The notes: generated from the letters alone by a model not told the origin. Shown: positions 42,026 through 54,650, counted from the stretch's first letter. The stretch: DNA of 64,000 nucleotides from Desulfuribacillus stibiiarsenatis (GCF_001742305.1 NZ_MJAT01000005.1:27786-91785), one strand, 5' to 3'. Numbers and translations: made by a program.

Positions 42026-42565
42026 ATGTCCCGAATTGGCAAGAAACCAATTGAACTTCCAAGTGGAGTTGAAATAGTTAAAGGTGAAGATTCTATCACA
42101 GTAAAAGGTCCAAAAGGAACTCTTACAAAACACTTAAACAAAGAAATGATTGTGAACATAGAGAGTAACGAAATCACTATTGAAAGACCTTCCGACAAGA
42201 AAGATCATCGCTCATTACACGGTACTACTCGTACAGTAATTGCGAACATGATTGAAGGTGTAACAAAAGGTTTTGAGAGAAACTTAGAATTAGTTGGTGT
42301 TGGTTACCGTGCAGCGAAACAAGGCGAAAAGCTTGTGTTAAGCGTTGGTTACTCACATCCTGTAGAGATTATTGCTGAGCAAGGTCTTGAAATCGAAGTT
42401 CCAACTCAAACAAAGATTACTGTAAAAGGTATCGACAAGGAGAAAGTTGGCGCATTAGCAGCTAACATTCGCAGTGTACGTGAGCCTGAGCCATACAAAG
42501 GCAAAGGAATCAAATACGAAAACGAAAAGATTCTTCGTAAAGAAGGTAAGACAAGTAAGAAATAA
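42026..42565 (+). CDS. rplF: 50S ribosomal protein L6
   Basis: The 179-residue protein has [16 protein letters not shown], and the C-terminal signature [22 protein letters not shown]. It supports the factor-binding site at the base of the stalk. AATGGAGGTG precedes the ATG. Confidence 0.98.
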   Translation: MSRIGKKPIELPSGVEIVKGEDSITVKGPKGTLTKHLNKEMIVNIESNEITIERPSDKKDHRSLHGTTRTVIANMIEGVTKGFERNLELVGVGYRAAKQGEKLVLSVGYSHPVEIIAEQGLEIEVPTQTKITVKGIDKEKVGALAANIRSVREPEPYKGKGIKYENEKILRKEGKTSKK

Positions 42566-42626
42566 GCTTGCTGATAAAAAAGCTGCTTAGTCGAAACAGT
42601 CGAAAAAGAGAAGGGAGTGAATCGCT

Positions 42627-42989
42627 ATGGTGAAACAAGCTGCTAAATCTACTCGTCAGAGAAGACAACTACGTATTCGTAAGAACCTTCAAGGCACTGC
42701 TGCGCGTCCAAGATTGAACATTTTCCGTTCAGGCAAGCATATGTATGCTCAACTAATCAATGATGATTTGGGCGTAACATTAGCTGCTGCATCTACTCTT
42801 GACAAAGAAGTCGGACTAGAGGGTAATGGTGGAAACGTAGAAGCTGCTAAAAAAGTTGGCGCATTAGTTGCTAAGAGAGCGATTGACAAAGGCATTACTA
42901 AAGTAGTATTTGACCGTGGTGGCTTCTTATATCACGGACGTGTAAAAGCATTAGCTGATTCTGCTAGAGAAGCAGGACTAGAATTTTAA
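42627..42989 (+). CDS. rplR: 50S ribosomal protein L18
   Basis: The 120-residue protein has the [18 protein letters not shown] core and [26 protein letters not shown]. It binds 5S rRNA with L5. AAGGGAGTG precedes the ATG. Confidence 0.98.
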   Translation: MVKQAAKSTRQRRQLRIRKNLQGTAARPRLNIFRSGKHMYAQLINDDLGVTLAAASTLDKEVGLEGNGGNVEAAKKVGALVAKRAIDKGITKVVFDRGGFLYHGRVKALADSAREAGLEF

Positions 42990-43022
42990 TCGATAAATCA
43001 CAAAGTTAGGAGGGAAAATCAA

Positions 43023-43520
43023 TTGCGTATTGACCCGAGTAAATACGATTTTCAAGAAAAAGTCGTTAGAATTAGCCGTGTTGCGAAAGTAGTAAAAGGT
43101 GGTCGACGTTTCAGCTTCAGCGCACTTGTCATCATTGGTGACGGTCATGGTGTTGTAGGATCAGGAATTGGTAAAGCAAAAGAAGTACCTGAAGCAATCC
43201 GTAAAGCGATTGAAGATGCTAAGAAGAATCTTATTAAGGTAAACATTGTTGGCACAACAATTCCTCACCAAGTAACTGGAAAATTCGGAGCAGGTAGCGT
43301 TTTCATGAAGCCAGCATCTGAGGGTACTGGAGTAATTGCAGGTGGACCAGCTCGTGCAGTAATCGAGTTAGCTGGAATCAAGGATATCTTAACGAAGTCT
43401 TTAGGTTCTAGTAATCCTTTAAACATCGTAAACGCGACAATTGAAGGATTAGCTCGTCTAAAGAAAGCAGAAGACGTTGCTAGACTACGCGGCAAATCCG
43501 TTGAGGAGATAATTGGATAG
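43023..43520 (+). CDS. rpsE: 30S ribosomal protein S5
   Basis: The 165-residue protein has [30 protein letters not shown] and the decoding-region loop [17 protein letters not shown]. Spectinomycin-site residues appear wild type. Start is TTG 43023 after GGAGGG. Confidence 0.98.
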   Translation: MRIDPSKYDFQEKVVRISRVAKVVKGGRRFSFSALVIIGDGHGVVGSGIGKAKEVPEAIRKAIEDAKKNLIKVNIVGTTIPHQVTGKFGAGSVFMKPASEGTGVIAGGPARAVIELAGIKDILTKSLGSSNPLNIVNATIEGLARLKKAEDVARLRGKSVEEIIG

Positions 43521-43531
43521 GAGGAAGCAGA

Positions 43532-43720
43532 ATGGCTAACAAACTGCAAATCACCCTTAAGCGTAGTACTATCGGTAGACCTGAAGATCAGAAACTTACC
43601 GTTCGCACGCTAGGGCTTCGCAAAATACATCAAACAGTTGAGCAAGCAGATAACGCAGCAATTCGTGGGATGATCAATAAGGTGTCTCATTTAGTAGAAG
43701 TAAAAGAAATCAAAGGATAA
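43532..43720 (+). CDS. rpmD: 50S ribosomal protein L30
   Basis: The 62-residue protein has [35 protein letters not shown], the standard L30 core. It lies 11 bases after rpsE with GGAGGAAG as ribosome site. Confidence 0.97.
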   Translation: MANKLQITLKRSTIGRPEDQKLTVRTLGLRKIHQTVEQADNAAIRGMINKVSHLVEVKEIKG

Positions 43721-43746
43721 TAATCCTCATACAAGGAGGTGCGAGT

Positions 43747-44187
43747 ATGAAATTGCATGAACTACAACCATCTGAAGGTTCTCGCCAAAAACGCAAGCGC
43801 GTTGGTCGTGGAACAGGTTCAGGAATGGGTAAAACAGCTACTCGTGGTCATAAAGGGCAAAACTCTCGTTCTGGTGGTGGGGTAAGACCTGGTTTTGAAG
43901 GTGGTCAAACTCCTTTAGCACGTCGTTTACCAAAACGCGGCTTTACGAACCCAAGCAGAAAAGAAATTGTTGCACTTGATGTTGCGATACTAAACCGTTT
44001 TGCAGACGGAACAGTTGTTACACCAGAATTCTTAAAAGAGCAAGGTGTAATTAAGAACATGAGAGACGGAGTTAAGTTCTTAGGAACTGGCGATATTACA
44101 GTAAAGGTTCAAGTGAAGGCACATGCATTCTCACAATCGGCTGCAGATAAAATAGCTTCTGCTGGCGGAACTACTGAGGTGATATAA
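43747..44187 (+). CDS. rplO: 50S ribosomal protein L15
   Basis: The 146-residue protein begins with the glycine- and lysine-rich [43 protein letters not shown] and ends in a compact domain. It is a late-assembly protein. The stop is one base before the secY ATG. Confidence 0.98.
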   Translation: MKLHELQPSEGSRQKRKRVGRGTGSGMGKTATRGHKGQNSRSGGGVRPGFEGGQTPLARRLPKRGFTNPSRKEIVALDVAILNRFADGTVVTPEFLKEQGVIKNMRDGVKFLGTGDITVKVQVKAHAFSQSAADKIASAGGTTEVI

Positions 44188-44188
44188 C

Positions 44189-45481
44189 ATGCAAGGTGCA
44201 CTAAGAAATATCTGGAAAATCGATGACTTGCGTTCAAAGATTATATTTACTTTATTGTTATTGCTCGTATTTCGTATTGGTAGTCACATTCCAGTACCGA
44301 ATGTAGATGCAAATGCTCTTAAAGCAGCAGGTGAAGCAAATAATATTTTAGGCATGTTAAATACATTTTCTGGTGGTGCACTGGCAAACTTTTCAGTGTT
44401 CGCCATGAGTATAGCACCTTATATTACTGCTTCTATCATCGTTCAGCTATTGACTATGGATGTAATTCCTAAGTTTGCTGAATGGGCTCGCGAAGGTGAT
44501 GCTGGTCGTAAAAAGCTTGCTCAAGTGACTCGTTATGGGACAGTTGTTCTAGGTTTAATTCAAGCGATTGGATTATCTGTAGGATTTAACAGAATGTACC
44601 CAGGACTTGTACAAGAACCAAGCTTTTCCACTTACGCACTAATCGCCATCACATTAACAGCAGGAACTGCATTCTTAATGTGGTTGGGAGAGCAAATTAC
44701 AGAACACGGTATTGGCAATGGGATATCGGTTATAATTTTTGCAGGTATAGCGGCATCAATTCCTGGTGGAATTACAACGATTTATGCACAATTGTTCTAT
44801 GATAAAACTCAAGCAGAACTGTTTGTCGGACTGCTTCAAGCATTAGCAATTTTAATTGGTGTCGTCATCATCATTGCTGGGGTTATATACATTCAGCAAG
44901 GGGTTAGAAAAATACCGGTACAATATGCTAAGAGAGTTGTTGGAAACCGTATGTACGGTGGACAAAAAACGCATATTCCAGTAAAAGTTAACGCTGCCGG
45001 TGTTATTCCAGTTATTTTTGCATCTTCACTCATGTTATTCCCTTCAACAGTTGCAAGCTTTTGGAGAGGAAACGTTGTAGCCGATTGGTTCTTAAGAAAT
45101 TTTGATCCAAGAGCTGGTTTATATCTTTTCTTGTTTGTCATTCTAATCATTGGATTTACGTACTTCTATACGTTTGTACAAATTAATCCTATGAACATGG
45201 CTGAACAAATGAAGAAGAACAGTGGTTTTATCCCAGGCATTCGCCCAGGTAAGACAACAGCAATGTACATCACTCGCGTGATGAATCGTATTACGTTAGC
45301 GGGAGCTATTTTCTTAGCTGCTGTGTCAGTATTACCAGTATTATTTGGGTCCATTACTGGTCTTCAAATCTACTTTGGTGGTACCGCCTTACTAATCGTA
45401 ATCGGTGTAGCCCTAGATACGATGAAACAAATCGAAAACCAACTCCTTATGCGCCACTATCAGGGCTTTATTAAAAAATAA
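44189..45481 (+). CDS. secY: Preprotein translocase subunit SecY
   Basis: The 430-residue protein has ten predicted membrane helices, the plug region near GGALANFSVFAMSIAPYITASI and the cytosolic loop motifs KIPVQYAKR and FTYFYTFVQINP. It forms the protein-conducting channel with SecE and SecG. It is placed between rplO and adk, the usual spc-operon position, and its ribosome site GAGGTGA lies in the end of rplO. Confidence 0.98.
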   Translation: MQGALRNIWKIDDLRSKIIFTLLLLLVFRIGSHIPVPNVDANALKAAGEANNILGMLNTFSGGALANFSVFAMSIAPYITASIIVQLLTMDVIPKFAEWAREGDAGRKKLAQVTRYGTVVLGLIQAIGLSVGFNRMYPGLVQEPSFSTYALIAITLTAGTAFLMWLGEQITEHGIGNGISVIIFAGIAASIPGGITTIYAQLFYDKTQAELFVGLLQALAILIGVVIIIAGVIYIQQGVRKIPVQYAKRVVGNRMYGGQKTHIPVKVNAAGVIPVIFASSLMLFPSTVASFWRGNVVADWFLRNFDPRAGLYLFLFVILIIGFTYFYTFVQINPMNMAEQMKKNSGFIPGIRPGKTTAMYITRVMNRITLAGAIFLAAVSVLPVLFGSITGLQIYFGGTALLIVIGVALDTMKQIENQLLMRHYQGFIKK

Positions 45482-46908
<1,427 letters not shown>

Positions 46909-46916
46909 GTGATGAT

Positions 46917-47246
46917 ATGAAAGAAGAAGAGGGTACGATTCCCCAAATCGGTCATATTGTGAAGGTAACCCATGGGAGAGAAGCGGGAAAATGCGCGGTG
47001 GTCATTGACGTATCTGGCCATAACTTAGTAAAATTAGCTGATGGGGACAAACGAAAGTTTGACTGTCCTAAAACTAAGAATGTACGACATATAACGATTG
47101 TAGATGACCAAGTCTGTAAAGAGGTTGTTGAATCTCTCCAAGAGACAGGTCGTGTTAGTAATTCCAAGCTTCGGTTTGTTATAAACAGGTATATTGAAAG
47201 TACTGCAACCGAAAGTGATTCAGAAGCCCCAAAGAAGGGAGTGTGA
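46917..47246 (+). CDS. KOW-domain RNA-binding protein (L14e-like)
   Basis: The 109-residue protein starts with a KOW motif ([24 protein letters not shown]) and continues with [21 protein letters not shown], as in the L14E/L6E/L27E-like proteins found between map and infA in Firmicutes. The last 40 residues are charged and variable. It is likely a ribosome-associated RNA-binding protein; function is unproven. Its stop overlaps the infA start region. Confidence 0.85.
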   Translation: MKEEEGTIPQIGHIVKVTHGREAGKCAVVIDVSGHNLVKLADGDKRKFDCPKTKNVRHITIVDDQVCKEVVESLQETGRVSNSKLRFVINRYIESTATESDSEAPKKGV

Positions 47247-47251
47247 TGCTT

Positions 47252-47612
<361 letters not shown>

Positions 47613-47646
47613 TAAATAGGAATTCCGATTGGAGGTGTCGAATCGA

Positions 47647-48012
47647 ATGGCTCGTATTGCCGGTGTGGACTTACCACGTGATAAAAGAGTAGAAATCGCT
47701 TTAACATATATCTTTGGTATTGGTAAAGCAACTTCTAGCAAATTATTAGCAGGTGCAAACATTAACCCAGATACTCGTGTTCGTGATTTAACTGAGGATG
47801 AAGTAAACAGACTTCGTGAAGTAATCAATGCACTTAAGGTAGAAGGAGATCTTCGCAGTGAGATTTCTAGAAACATTAAGCGCCTAATGGAAATTGGTTG
47901 CTATCGTGGCCTTCGTCATCGTAGAGGATTACCAGTACGTGGACAACGTTCTAAGACGAACGCAAGAACACGTAAGGGACCTCGTAAGACAGTAGCAGGT
48001 AAGAAGAAATAA
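47647..48012 (+). CDS. rpsM: 30S ribosomal protein S13
   Basis: The 121-residue protein has [25 protein letters not shown] and the tail [23 protein letters not shown]. It contacts tRNA and L5. ATG 47647 follows GGAGGTGTCGAATCGA; the codon at 47629 precedes the ribosome site. Confidence 0.98.
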   Translation: MARIAGVDLPRDKRVEIALTYIFGIGKATSSKLLAGANINPDTRVRDLTEDEVNRLREVINALKVEGDLRSEISRNIKRLMEIGCYRGLRHRRGLPVRGQRSKTNARTRKGPRKTVAGKKK

Positions 48013-48031
48013 TAAAGGAGGGAAAGCATAG

Positions 48032-48430
48032 ATGGCGAAAGTAAAACGTAAGACGGTTCGTACGAAACGCCGTGACCGTAAGAATATTGAAAGTGGCCAA
48101 GCGCATATCCGCTCCACTTTTAACAACACAATCGTATCTATTACTGACACTCAAGGTAACGTTATTTCATGGGCAAGTGCAGGCGGACTTGGTTTTAAAG
48201 GGTCTCGTAAAAGCACACCATTTGCTGCTCAAATGGCTGCAGAAACAGCAGCTAAGGCATCAATGGAGCATGGAATGAAGCAAGTTGAAGTGTACGTAAA
48301 AGGTCCTGGCGCAGGTCGTGAGGCAGCAATCCGCTCCCTACAAGCAGCTGGATTGGACGTTAGCTTAATTAAAGACTCAACTCCAATTCCACATAACGGT
48401 TGCCGTCCACCAAAACGCCGTCGCGTATAA
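48032..48430 (+). CDS. rpsK: 30S ribosomal protein S11
   Basis: The 132-residue protein has the [18 protein letters not shown] core and ends in [22 protein letters not shown], the family signature at the mRNA exit. AAAGGAGGG precedes the ATG. A small hairpin (TCTGCT/AGCAGA, 48431-48449) follows the stop. Confidence 0.98.
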   Translation: MAKVKRKTVRTKRRDRKNIESGQAHIRSTFNNTIVSITDTQGNVISWASAGGLGFKGSRKSTPFAAQMAAETAAKASMEHGMKQVEVYVKGPGAGREAAIRSLQAAGLDVSLIKDSTPIPHNGCRPPKRRRV

Positions 48431-48512
48431 TCTGCTAACTCATAGCAGAAAATAGTATGTAAAAGAAATTTGGCAATAAAGGTATAATTTTTTGGGAGGT
48501 GTCAATACTAGA

Positions 48513-49139
48513 ATGGCAAAATATACAGGTCCATCATGCCGTCAATGCCGTCGTGAAGGCTTAAAATTATTCTTAAAAGGCGATCGTTGTTACACTGATA
48601 AGTGTGCAGTAGACCGTCGCACATATGCACCTGGTCAACACGGGCAAGCTCGTAAGAAAATTTCTGAGTATGGCCTACAGTTGAGAGAAAAGCAAAAAGC
48701 TCGTCGTGTGTATGGTATCTTAGAAGGGCAATTCCGTAAATACTACCAAGAGGCTACACGTCGTAAGGGAGTAACTGGTGAAATCCTATTACAACTTCTT
48801 GAGACACGTTTAGATAACGTAGTGTACCGCTTAGGATTTGCGGGTTCTCGCGTAGAAGCAAGACAACTTGTAAAGCACGGTCACTTTTTAGTGAATGGAA
48901 AGAAAGTTGATATTCCATCGTACCAAGTATCTGTGGGAACAGCAATCGAAGTAGCTGCTAAATCTAAAGGTTCTGAGAAGTTCAAAGAACTTAAAGAGTC
49001 AGCTGCAGGTCGTCCTACAAAAGACTGGTTAGAAGTGAATGTAGACAATCTTTCAGGTCGAGTTGTTCGTATTCCATCTCGTGATGAAATCGATATCCCA
49101 GTTCAAGAACAAATGATCGTAGAGTTGTATTCACGTTAA
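48513..49139 (+). CDS. rpsD: 30S ribosomal protein S4, four-cysteine zinc form
   Basis: The 208-residue protein has a zinc knuckle at the N-terminus (C9, C12, C26, C31) and the S4 RNA-binding domain ([29 protein letters not shown]). Here rpsD lies inside the alpha operon between rpsK and rpoA, unlike B. subtilis where it is elsewhere. ATG 48513 follows GGGAGGTG. Confidence 0.98.
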   Translation: MAKYTGPSCRQCRREGLKLFLKGDRCYTDKCAVDRRTYAPGQHGQARKKISEYGLQLREKQKARRVYGILEGQFRKYYQEATRRKGVTGEILLQLLETRLDNVVYRLGFAGSRVEARQLVKHGHFLVNGKKVDIPSYQVSVGTAIEVAAKSKGSEKFKELKESAAGRPTKDWLEVNVDNLSGRVVRIPSRDEIDIPVQEQMIVELYSR

Positions 49140-49199
49140 TAACAGCCCTCGATTACGGGACGCCCGAGATTGTTAAAGTTGTAGGGAGGGTTTGAGTGA

Positions 49200-50144
49200 A
49201 TGATAGAAATTGAAAAGCCAAAAATAGAAATAAAAGAGTATAATGATAATGGTACTTATGGTATGTTCGTGGTAGAGCCGTTAGAACGCGGTTATGGTAC
49301 AACTTTGGGAAACTCATTGCGCAGAATTCTACTATCATCTTTACCGGGAGCAGCTGTAAATGCAATTAAAATCCAAAACGTGTTACATGAGTTTTCTACC
49401 ATTCCAGGTGTTTTAGAAGATACCACTGAGATAATCCTTAATCTAAAGAAGCTCGCAATTAAAATTCACTCAGATGAAGAAAAAACTCTAGTAATAGATG
49501 TAACTGAAGGAAAAGAGATTAAAGCAAGTGACATCCGTGTCGATAGTGACGTAGAAATTCTTAACCCGGATTTGCACATCGCAACAGTAGCTGAGGGATT
49601 CCCTTTCTACATGGAGATCATGGCAAACCGCGGCAGAGGTTACGTTTCTGCTGAAATGAATAAAAAGGAAGATCACTCTATCGGTGTGATTCCTATTGAC
49701 TCTTTGTATTCACCAATCACAAGAGTAAATTATTCAGTAGACAACACAAGAGTAGGTCAAGTGACGAACTATGACAAACTAACTCTTGAGGTATGGACAG
49801 ATGGTAGCTTGCGTCCAGAAGAAGCAGTAAGCCTAGGCGCTAAAATTCTAAACGAACACGTCTCCTTATTTGTTGGACTAACAGATGAAGCAAAAGACAC
49901 AGAAATTATGGTCGAAAAAGAAGAAGACAAGAAAGAAAAAGTTCTAGAAATGACAATTGAAGAACTTGATCTATCCGTTCGCTCTTATAATTGCTTAAAG
50001 CGTGCAGGTATTAATTCTGTTCAAGAGCTGATTAACAAGTCAGAAGAGGACATGATGAAAGTGCGCAACTTAGGACGTAAATCTTTAGAAGAAGTACAAG
50101 AGAAATTAGAAGAACTAGGATTTGGCTTACGTAAAGAAGACTAA
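49200..50144 (+). CDS. rpoA: RNA polymerase alpha subunit
   Basis: The 314-residue subunit has the N-terminal dimerisation domain ([28 protein letters not shown]) and the C-terminal DNA-binding domain ([26 protein letters not shown], ending [19 protein letters not shown]) joined by a charged linker. GGGAGGGTTTGAG precedes the ATG. Confidence 0.99.
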   Translation: MIEIEKPKIEIKEYNDNGTYGMFVVEPLERGYGTTLGNSLRRILLSSLPGAAVNAIKIQNVLHEFSTIPGVLEDTTEIILNLKKLAIKIHSDEEKTLVIDVTEGKEIKASDIRVDSDVEILNPDLHIATVAEGFPFYMEIMANRGRGYVSAEMNKKEDHSIGVIPIDSLYSPITRVNYSVDNTRVGQVTNYDKLTLEVWTDGSLRPEEAVSLGAKILNEHVSLFVGLTDEAKDTEIMVEKEEDKKEKVLEMTIEELDLSVRSYNCLKRAGINSVQELINKSEEDMMKVRNLGRKSLEEVQEKLEELGFGLRKED

Positions 50145-50192
50145 TCCAGTGATATAAGGAACCCATTTTGCGTACAAAAGGAGGGGAAAGTA

Positions 50193-50558
50193 GTGGCTTA
50201 TGCTAAATTAGGCAGAACAAGCTCCCAACGCAAAGCGTTATTCAGAGATCTTGTTACAAACTTAATTATACATGAACGTATAGAGACAACGGAAGCTAAG
50301 GCAAAGGAAGTCCGCTCAATCGCTGAGAAGATGATTACTTTAGCAAAACGTGGAGATCTACATGCTCGACGCCAAGTAGCTTCATTTGTGCGTGCTAGAG
50401 AAGCTGGTGGAGAGACTAGTCAAGATGCAATCCAAAAGCTATTCTCAGACATCGCATCTCGCTACGAAAACAGACAAGGTGGTTACACTCGTATTCTAAA
50501 GATTGGACCACGTCGCGGCGATGCTGCACCAATGGTATATTTAGAATTAGTTGAGTAA
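50193..50558 (+). CDS. rplQ: 50S ribosomal protein L17
   Basis: The 121-residue protein begins [40 protein letters not shown], the L17 core, and ends in the [25 protein letters not shown] signature. Start is GTG 50193 after AGGAGGGG. It ends the alpha operon at a terminator. Confidence 0.98.
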   Translation: MAYAKLGRTSSQRKALFRDLVTNLIIHERIETTEAKAKEVRSIAEKMITLAKRGDLHARRQVASFVRAREAGGETSQDAIQKLFSDIASRYENRQGGYTRILKIGPRRGDAAPMVYLELVE

Positions 50559-50563
50559 TAACG

Positions 50564-50602
50564 AAAGGCACTTGGAATCCAAGATTCTAAATGCCTTTTT
50601 TT
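50564..50602 (+). terminator. Terminator after rplQ
   Basis: AAAGGCA...TGCCTTT with an inner GAATC/GATTC stem and loop CAA, followed by seven T. Confidence 0.85.
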
Positions 50603-50697
50603 GTACTATCAAAAGTATATTTATTTAAATGTAGATAGTATAAGTGCAACTAAGGCATTCTCTTCGCTAAAGCTTGGCGAATGCCAAGTTTTCTTTA
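50603..50697. repeat. Possible dispersed repeat element, copy 2
   Basis: TACTATC and GATAGTA flank an AT-rich core, then TATAAGTGCAACTAAGGCATTC, then a hairpin GGCATTCtcTTCGC / GCGAATGCC with loop containing AAGCTTG. It shares ATAAGTGCAACTAA exactly with 34567-34580 and shorter words with 8656-8720. The hairpin followed by TTTTC could also terminate transcription. Confidence 0.45.
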
Positions 50698-50741
50698 TCT
50701 TCATCTTTATCTTTCTGTAGTGGGGGAGGGGAACCTCAAAG

Positions 50742-51560
50742 ATGTTAAAGACTGCGTATATCCAAGCGCACCAGGTAGTGTTTTACTATGGAGAAGGTGT
50801 AACTTCAGCTATCGAGGATGTTTCATTGTCTATTGAAAAAGGAACCCATATCGTAATATTAGGTGCGAATGGCTCTGGCAAATCAACACTAGCAAGGCAT
50901 TTCAATGCACTTCTAGCACCCAAATCTGGTAACATACAAGTTGGTGCATATGATACTAGTGTTCCAGAGCATATATGGTCGATTCGAAAAGCCGTAGGTA
51001 TGGTATTTCAAAATCCAGAAAATCAAATTGTCGCTGCCACAGTGGAAGACGATATTGTATTTGGCATGGAGAATCTAGGACTATCGAGAGAAGTCATGCA
51101 AGCAAGGCTTGAGAAAGTGTTAGCGATGTTCGACCTAGAATCTTTGCGTAAGAAAGAGCCCTATCAATTATCAGGCGGTCAAAAACAACGAGTAGCGATT
51201 GCAGGGGTTATTGCCATGGAGCCAGATGTTATTATTTTTGACGAGGCAACGTCAATGCTAGATTACGAAGGTAGACGAGAAGTGCAATCATCAATCAAGA
51301 CTTTATTACAAGAGCAAACAGCAACCGTGATTCGGATTACACATGATATGGAGGAAGCGGTTGATTGTGATAGAATTTATGTCATGCATCAAGGACGAGT
51401 TGTCCTGCAAGGAAGCCCTAGCGAAGTCTTTCAGTCGGATCATTCGATTGATTCTTATCACCTTGAGTTACCTTTTGCTATCCGAATGAATAAGGAATTG
51501 AACATGTTCGAAGATATGACACTGACCTTTGATGAATTGGTGATGCAATTATGCAAATAA
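50742..51560 (+). CDS. ecfA1: Energy-coupling factor transporter ATPase EcfA1
   Basis: The 272-residue ATPase has Walker A (GANGSGKST), Q-loop region (MVFQNPENQ), signature LSGGQKQR and Walker B with catalytic Glu (IIFDEAT). With EcfA2 and EcfT it powers vitamin and metal uptake by separate S components, which are not encoded here. The gene overlaps ecfA2 by 10 bases. Ribosome site is GTGGGGGAGGGG. Confidence 0.96.
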   Translation: MLKTAYIQAHQVVFYYGEGVTSAIEDVSLSIEKGTHIVILGANGSGKSTLARHFNALLAPKSGNIQVGAYDTSVPEHIWSIRKAVGMVFQNPENQIVAATVEDDIVFGMENLGLSREVMQARLEKVLAMFDLESLRKKEPYQLSGGQKQRVAIAGVIAMEPDVIIFDEATSMLDYEGRREVQSSIKTLLQEQTATVIRITHDMEEAVDCDRIYVMHQGRVVLQGSPSEVFQSDHSIDSYHLELPFAIRMNKELNMFEDMTLTFDELVMQLCK

Positions 51561-52456
51561 CATTTGAGCAAGTATCGTACACCTATGGAATCAAGACACC
51601 TTATGAGGAACAAGCGTTAAAGGAAGTGAGCTTTACGATTCCGCGGCAAAAGCTGGTAACAGTTCTTGGACACACGGGATCGGGCAAGACTACAGCTCTA
51701 CAACTCATCAAAGGCCTAATCCACCCAACAAGCGGAAATGTTAATTATACAGAAGGTCAGCAATCTGTTCAAGCTACTTCCAAAAAACCAAATAAAATAG
51801 ACAAACAAAAACTACATGACATGTGGACAAAGATAGGTTATGTGTTTCAATACCCGGAGCATCAGTTGTTCGAAGAAACTGTCGGGCAGGATATTGCGTA
51901 CGGACCAAGAAATCTTAAATATAGCGAGACAGATATTCAGGAGATTGTTCAAAATGCGCTTCGCGAAGTAGAACTAGATGCCCAACGATTTGCCGATAGA
52001 TCTCCTTTTGAACTTAGTGGTGGAGAAATGAGAAGAGTTGCCATAGCAGGCATCCTTGCTATGAATCCACGGTTAATGATTCTAGATGAACCAATGGCGG
52101 GGTTAGATCCGCTTAGCAAAAGAAATCTATTAGCACGCTTGTATACCCTTCATAAACAGAATCAGTGGACGACTGTATGCGTTTCCCATCATATTGATGA
52201 ACTATGGCAATATACAGACTTATTCCTAATCTTTCATAATAAACAAGTAGTTTTTCAAGGAACCAAGGAACGTCTACTGGCAGAATGGCAGCAGGGGAAT
52301 ACGCTGATAGAACCTCCGATGCTAGTAAAGCTTGCTATGGAACTAATCCGTAAAGGCAAGATAACAACTGCCTTATCAGAATTACACAACGTATTAGAAT
52401 CGGAATCGAAGTTTGCTGATTTTTTGCGAACGGAATTGACATTGACCAAGGAGTAA
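51551..52456 (+). CDS. ecfA2: Energy-coupling factor transporter ATPase EcfA2
   Basis: The 301-residue ATPase has Walker A (GHTGSGKTT), signature LSGGEMRR and Walker B (LMILDEPMAGLD). The C-terminal 60 residues are longer than the core fold and may contact EcfT. It starts inside the end of ecfA1 and ends three bases before ecfT, so the three are co-translated. Confidence 0.95.
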   Translation: MQITFEQVSYTYGIKTPYEEQALKEVSFTIPRQKLVTVLGHTGSGKTTALQLIKGLIHPTSGNVNYTEGQQSVQATSKKPNKIDKQKLHDMWTKIGYVFQYPEHQLFEETVGQDIAYGPRNLKYSETDIQEIVQNALREVELDAQRFADRSPFELSGGEMRRVAIAGILAMNPRLMILDEPMAGLDPLSKRNLLARLYTLHKQNQWTTVCVSHHIDELWQYTDLFLIFHNKQVVFQGTKERLLAEWQQGNTLIEPPMLVKLAMELIRKGKITTALSELHNVLESESKFADFLRTELTLTKE

Positions 52457-52459
52457 TCG

Positions 52460-53269
52460 ATGATAAATCAAATCTTAATTGGACAATATGTTTCTATTGA
52501 CTCTTTCTTACATCGCTTAGATCCGCGCTCGAAATTAATCAGTGTATTTCTGTTAATGATGATTGTGTTTGGCGCATATCATTGGTCGATGTATGCTGGT
52601 ATCGGCCTTTTAAGTGTAATTATATATGGAGTATCGGGCATTCAGGCACGCCATTTGTACCAGGGGATGCGACCGATTCTATGGTTCGTTTACTTGACAT
52701 TCTTTCTACACATTTTCATTAACAAAGAAGGAGCATTGCTGTGGCAATATAGCTTTCTGGCAGTTTACTCAGAAGGTGTGATAACAGGCGCCATAGTATC
52801 CTACCGTCTATTTCTGTTGATGTACTTCTCTACGCTCCTTACATTAACAACATCTCCGATAGAACTCACAGAGGGCATAGAAAGCTTAATGAAACCGTTA
52901 AAGCGGGTATTGCCAGTCCATGAAATTGCCCTTATGCTGACGATTTCGATTCGGTTTATTCCGACACTACTGCGAGAGACAGATAAACTAATCAAAGCTC
53001 AAACAGCACGTGGTGGATCGTTTATGCGAGGCAGTGTATTGGAACGGGTGAAGCATTTTGTGCCCCTACTGATTCCTCTCCTAATTATGAGTTTTAAACG
53101 GGCCGAAGACTTGGCTACTGCTATGGAGGCAAGAGGGTATCGTGGAGGGGACGGTAGATCAAAATACCGTCAGCTTATGTTTTCGTGGCGAGACTATCTA
53201 ACGTTAGGAATGTTACTAATACTAACAAGCTTGATTATCATGCAGCTTCTTACTGGACAAGGTAAATAG
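52460..53269 (+). CDS. ecfT: Energy-coupling factor transmembrane protein EcfT
   Basis: The 269-residue membrane protein has about five hydrophobic helices and the two A-R-G coupling motifs, TARGGSF and MEARGYRGG, that fit the ATPase grooves. It links EcfA1/EcfA2 to exchangeable S components. The usual Firmicute order ecfA1-ecfA2-ecfT-truA is kept. Confidence 0.95.
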   Translation: MINQILIGQYVSIDSFLHRLDPRSKLISVFLLMMIVFGAYHWSMYAGIGLLSVIIYGVSGIQARHLYQGMRPILWFVYLTFFLHIFINKEGALLWQYSFLAVYSEGVITGAIVSYRLFLLMYFSTLLTLTTSPIELTEGIESLMKPLKRVLPVHEIALMLTISIRFIPTLLRETDKLIKAQTARGGSFMRGSVLERVKHFVPLLIPLLIMSFKRAEDLATAMEARGYRGGDGRSKYRQLMFSWRDYLTLGMLLILTSLIIMQLLTGQGK

Positions 53270-53288
53270 ACCTAAAGGGGTATGGTTG

Positions 53289-54032
53289 ATGACGAGGTAT
53301 AAAATTGTATTTGGTTATGATGGGTCTAATTTCTTAGGCTATCAAGTACAACCGAAGGGCAGAACGGTCCAACAAGAGTTAGACATAGCTTTGTCAAAAG
53401 TGTTTCAAAGTCCGATTCGCACGACGGCTTCCGGGAGAACGGACCGGGGAGTGCACGCAATGCATCAAGTGGCGCACTTTGATATTGAGACTTCCATACC
53501 CACATATAAACTGGCAAAAGTCATCAATGCTTTCCTTCCTAGTGATATTGTAGTATATCAAGCTCGGAAGGTGAAGGATACGTTTCATGCTCGTTACGAT
53601 GTAATAGAAAAGACGTACTGCTATGTCATTGATAACAGGCCATATCCAGATGTTTTGCAGAGACGATATGCATTTCACATCGAGAAAACATTAGACATAT
53701 CGACTATGAAAGAAGCCGCCATATATTTGTTAGGGGAGCATGATTTTACAGCATTCTGCTCGCAAAAGACGGATGTACAGGATAAGGTTCGTACGATCTA
53801 TGGAATAGAAATCAAGAAAAGAAAACAGCAAATTAAAATCTATGTCACCGGGAATGGATTTCTGTATAACATGGTGAGAATCATAGCCGGAGCATTGATA
53901 GAAGTCGGCAAGGGTAACTTACTACCGATTCAAATCAAAGAGATACTCGAAACGAAGGATCGAACAAAGGGTACAATCACTGCCCCACCGCATGGTTTAA
54001 GCCTGTGGAGTGTCAAACACAAAAAACAGTAG
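53289..54032 (+). CDS. truA: tRNA pseudouridine(38-40) synthase TruA
   Basis: The 247-residue enzyme has the catalytic Asp at residue 52 (GRTDRGVHAMHQVAHFD) and the family blocks DIALSKVFQ, FHARYDV and FTAFCSQKT. It modifies the tRNA anticodon arm. I use ATG 53289, eight bases after AAAGGGG; a TTG at 53286 would add one residue. A small hairpin, AACGCA-cgga-TGCGTT (54038-54053), follows. Confidence 0.96.
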   Translation: MTRYKIVFGYDGSNFLGYQVQPKGRTVQQELDIALSKVFQSPIRTTASGRTDRGVHAMHQVAHFDIETSIPTYKLAKVINAFLPSDIVVYQARKVKDTFHARYDVIEKTYCYVIDNRPYPDVLQRRYAFHIEKTLDISTMKEAAIYLLGEHDFTAFCSQKTDVQDKVRTIYGIEIKKRKQQIKIYVTGNGFLYNMVRIIAGALIEVGKGNLLPIQIKEILETKDRTKGTITAPPHGLSLWSVKHKKQ

Positions 54033-54061
54033 AAAAAAACGCACGGATGCGTTGCAAAGTA

Positions 54062-54090
54062 TTGACATTGAAATTTTGACGGGGTATAAT
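54062..54090 (+). promoter_or_regulatory. Consensus promoter of rplM-rpsI
   Basis: Perfect TTGACA (54062-54067), 17-base spacer and perfect TATAAT (54085-54090). Confidence 0.85.
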
Positions 54091-54096
54091 GTTAAA

Positions 54097-54145
54097 CGGT
54101 ATTCTAAATTCCCAAGCCCCGGCGTTTAGAAGAGCCATTGTAAGA
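54097..54145 (+). ncRNA. L13-type ribosomal protein leader
   Basis: Perfect stem TTCTAAA (54102-54108) / TTTAGAA (54125-54131) with a C-rich internal part CCCAAGCCCCGG, 80 bases before rplM. Position and shape match L13 leaders of Firmicutes, where L13 is thought to repress its own mRNA; this is inferred. Confidence 0.55.
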
Positions 54146-54212
54146 AATGAACAACTAAAAATTAACCCATATACGGGAACAGATAAAAATTTGTAAGGAG
54201 GGAACTTTTCCT

Positions 54213-54650
54213 ATGCGTACGACATTTATGGCAAAACCAGGTAGCGTGCAACGTGACTGGTATGTAATTGATGCCGAAGGTAAGACTTTAGGACGTCTTG
54301 CTACTGAAGCAGCATCACTATTAAGAGGAAAACATAAACCTGAATTTACTCCACATATAGATACTGGTGATTTCGTTATCGTCATTAACTGTGCGAAGGT
54401 TGTATTAACAGGTAAGAAACTTGAGCAAAAGAACTACTATCGTCACTCTTTATATCCAGGTGGTCTTAAGACTACAAAAGCAAAAGACATGCTTAAGACA
54501 AAACCAGAGCTAATGGTATTCCAAGCGATTAAGGGCATGGTTCCTCACACAAAGCTTGGCGCAGCTCAAATGAAGAAATTACGCGTGTATGCTGGTGCAG
54601 AACACGAACAACAAGCACAACAACCTAAAACATGGGAACTTAATTCGTAA
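54213..54650 (+). CDS. rplM: 50S ribosomal protein L13
   Basis: The 145-residue protein has [42 protein letters not shown] and the [21 protein letters not shown] block. It is an early 50S assembly protein. AAGGAGGGA precedes the ATG. Confidence 0.98.
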   Translation: MRTTFMAKPGSVQRDWYVIDAEGKTLGRLATEAASLLRGKHKPEFTPHIDTGDFVIVINCAKVVLTGKKLEQKNYYRHSLYPGGLKTTKAKDMLKTKPELMVFQAIKGMVPHTKLGAAQMKKLRVYAGAEHEQQAQQPKTWELNS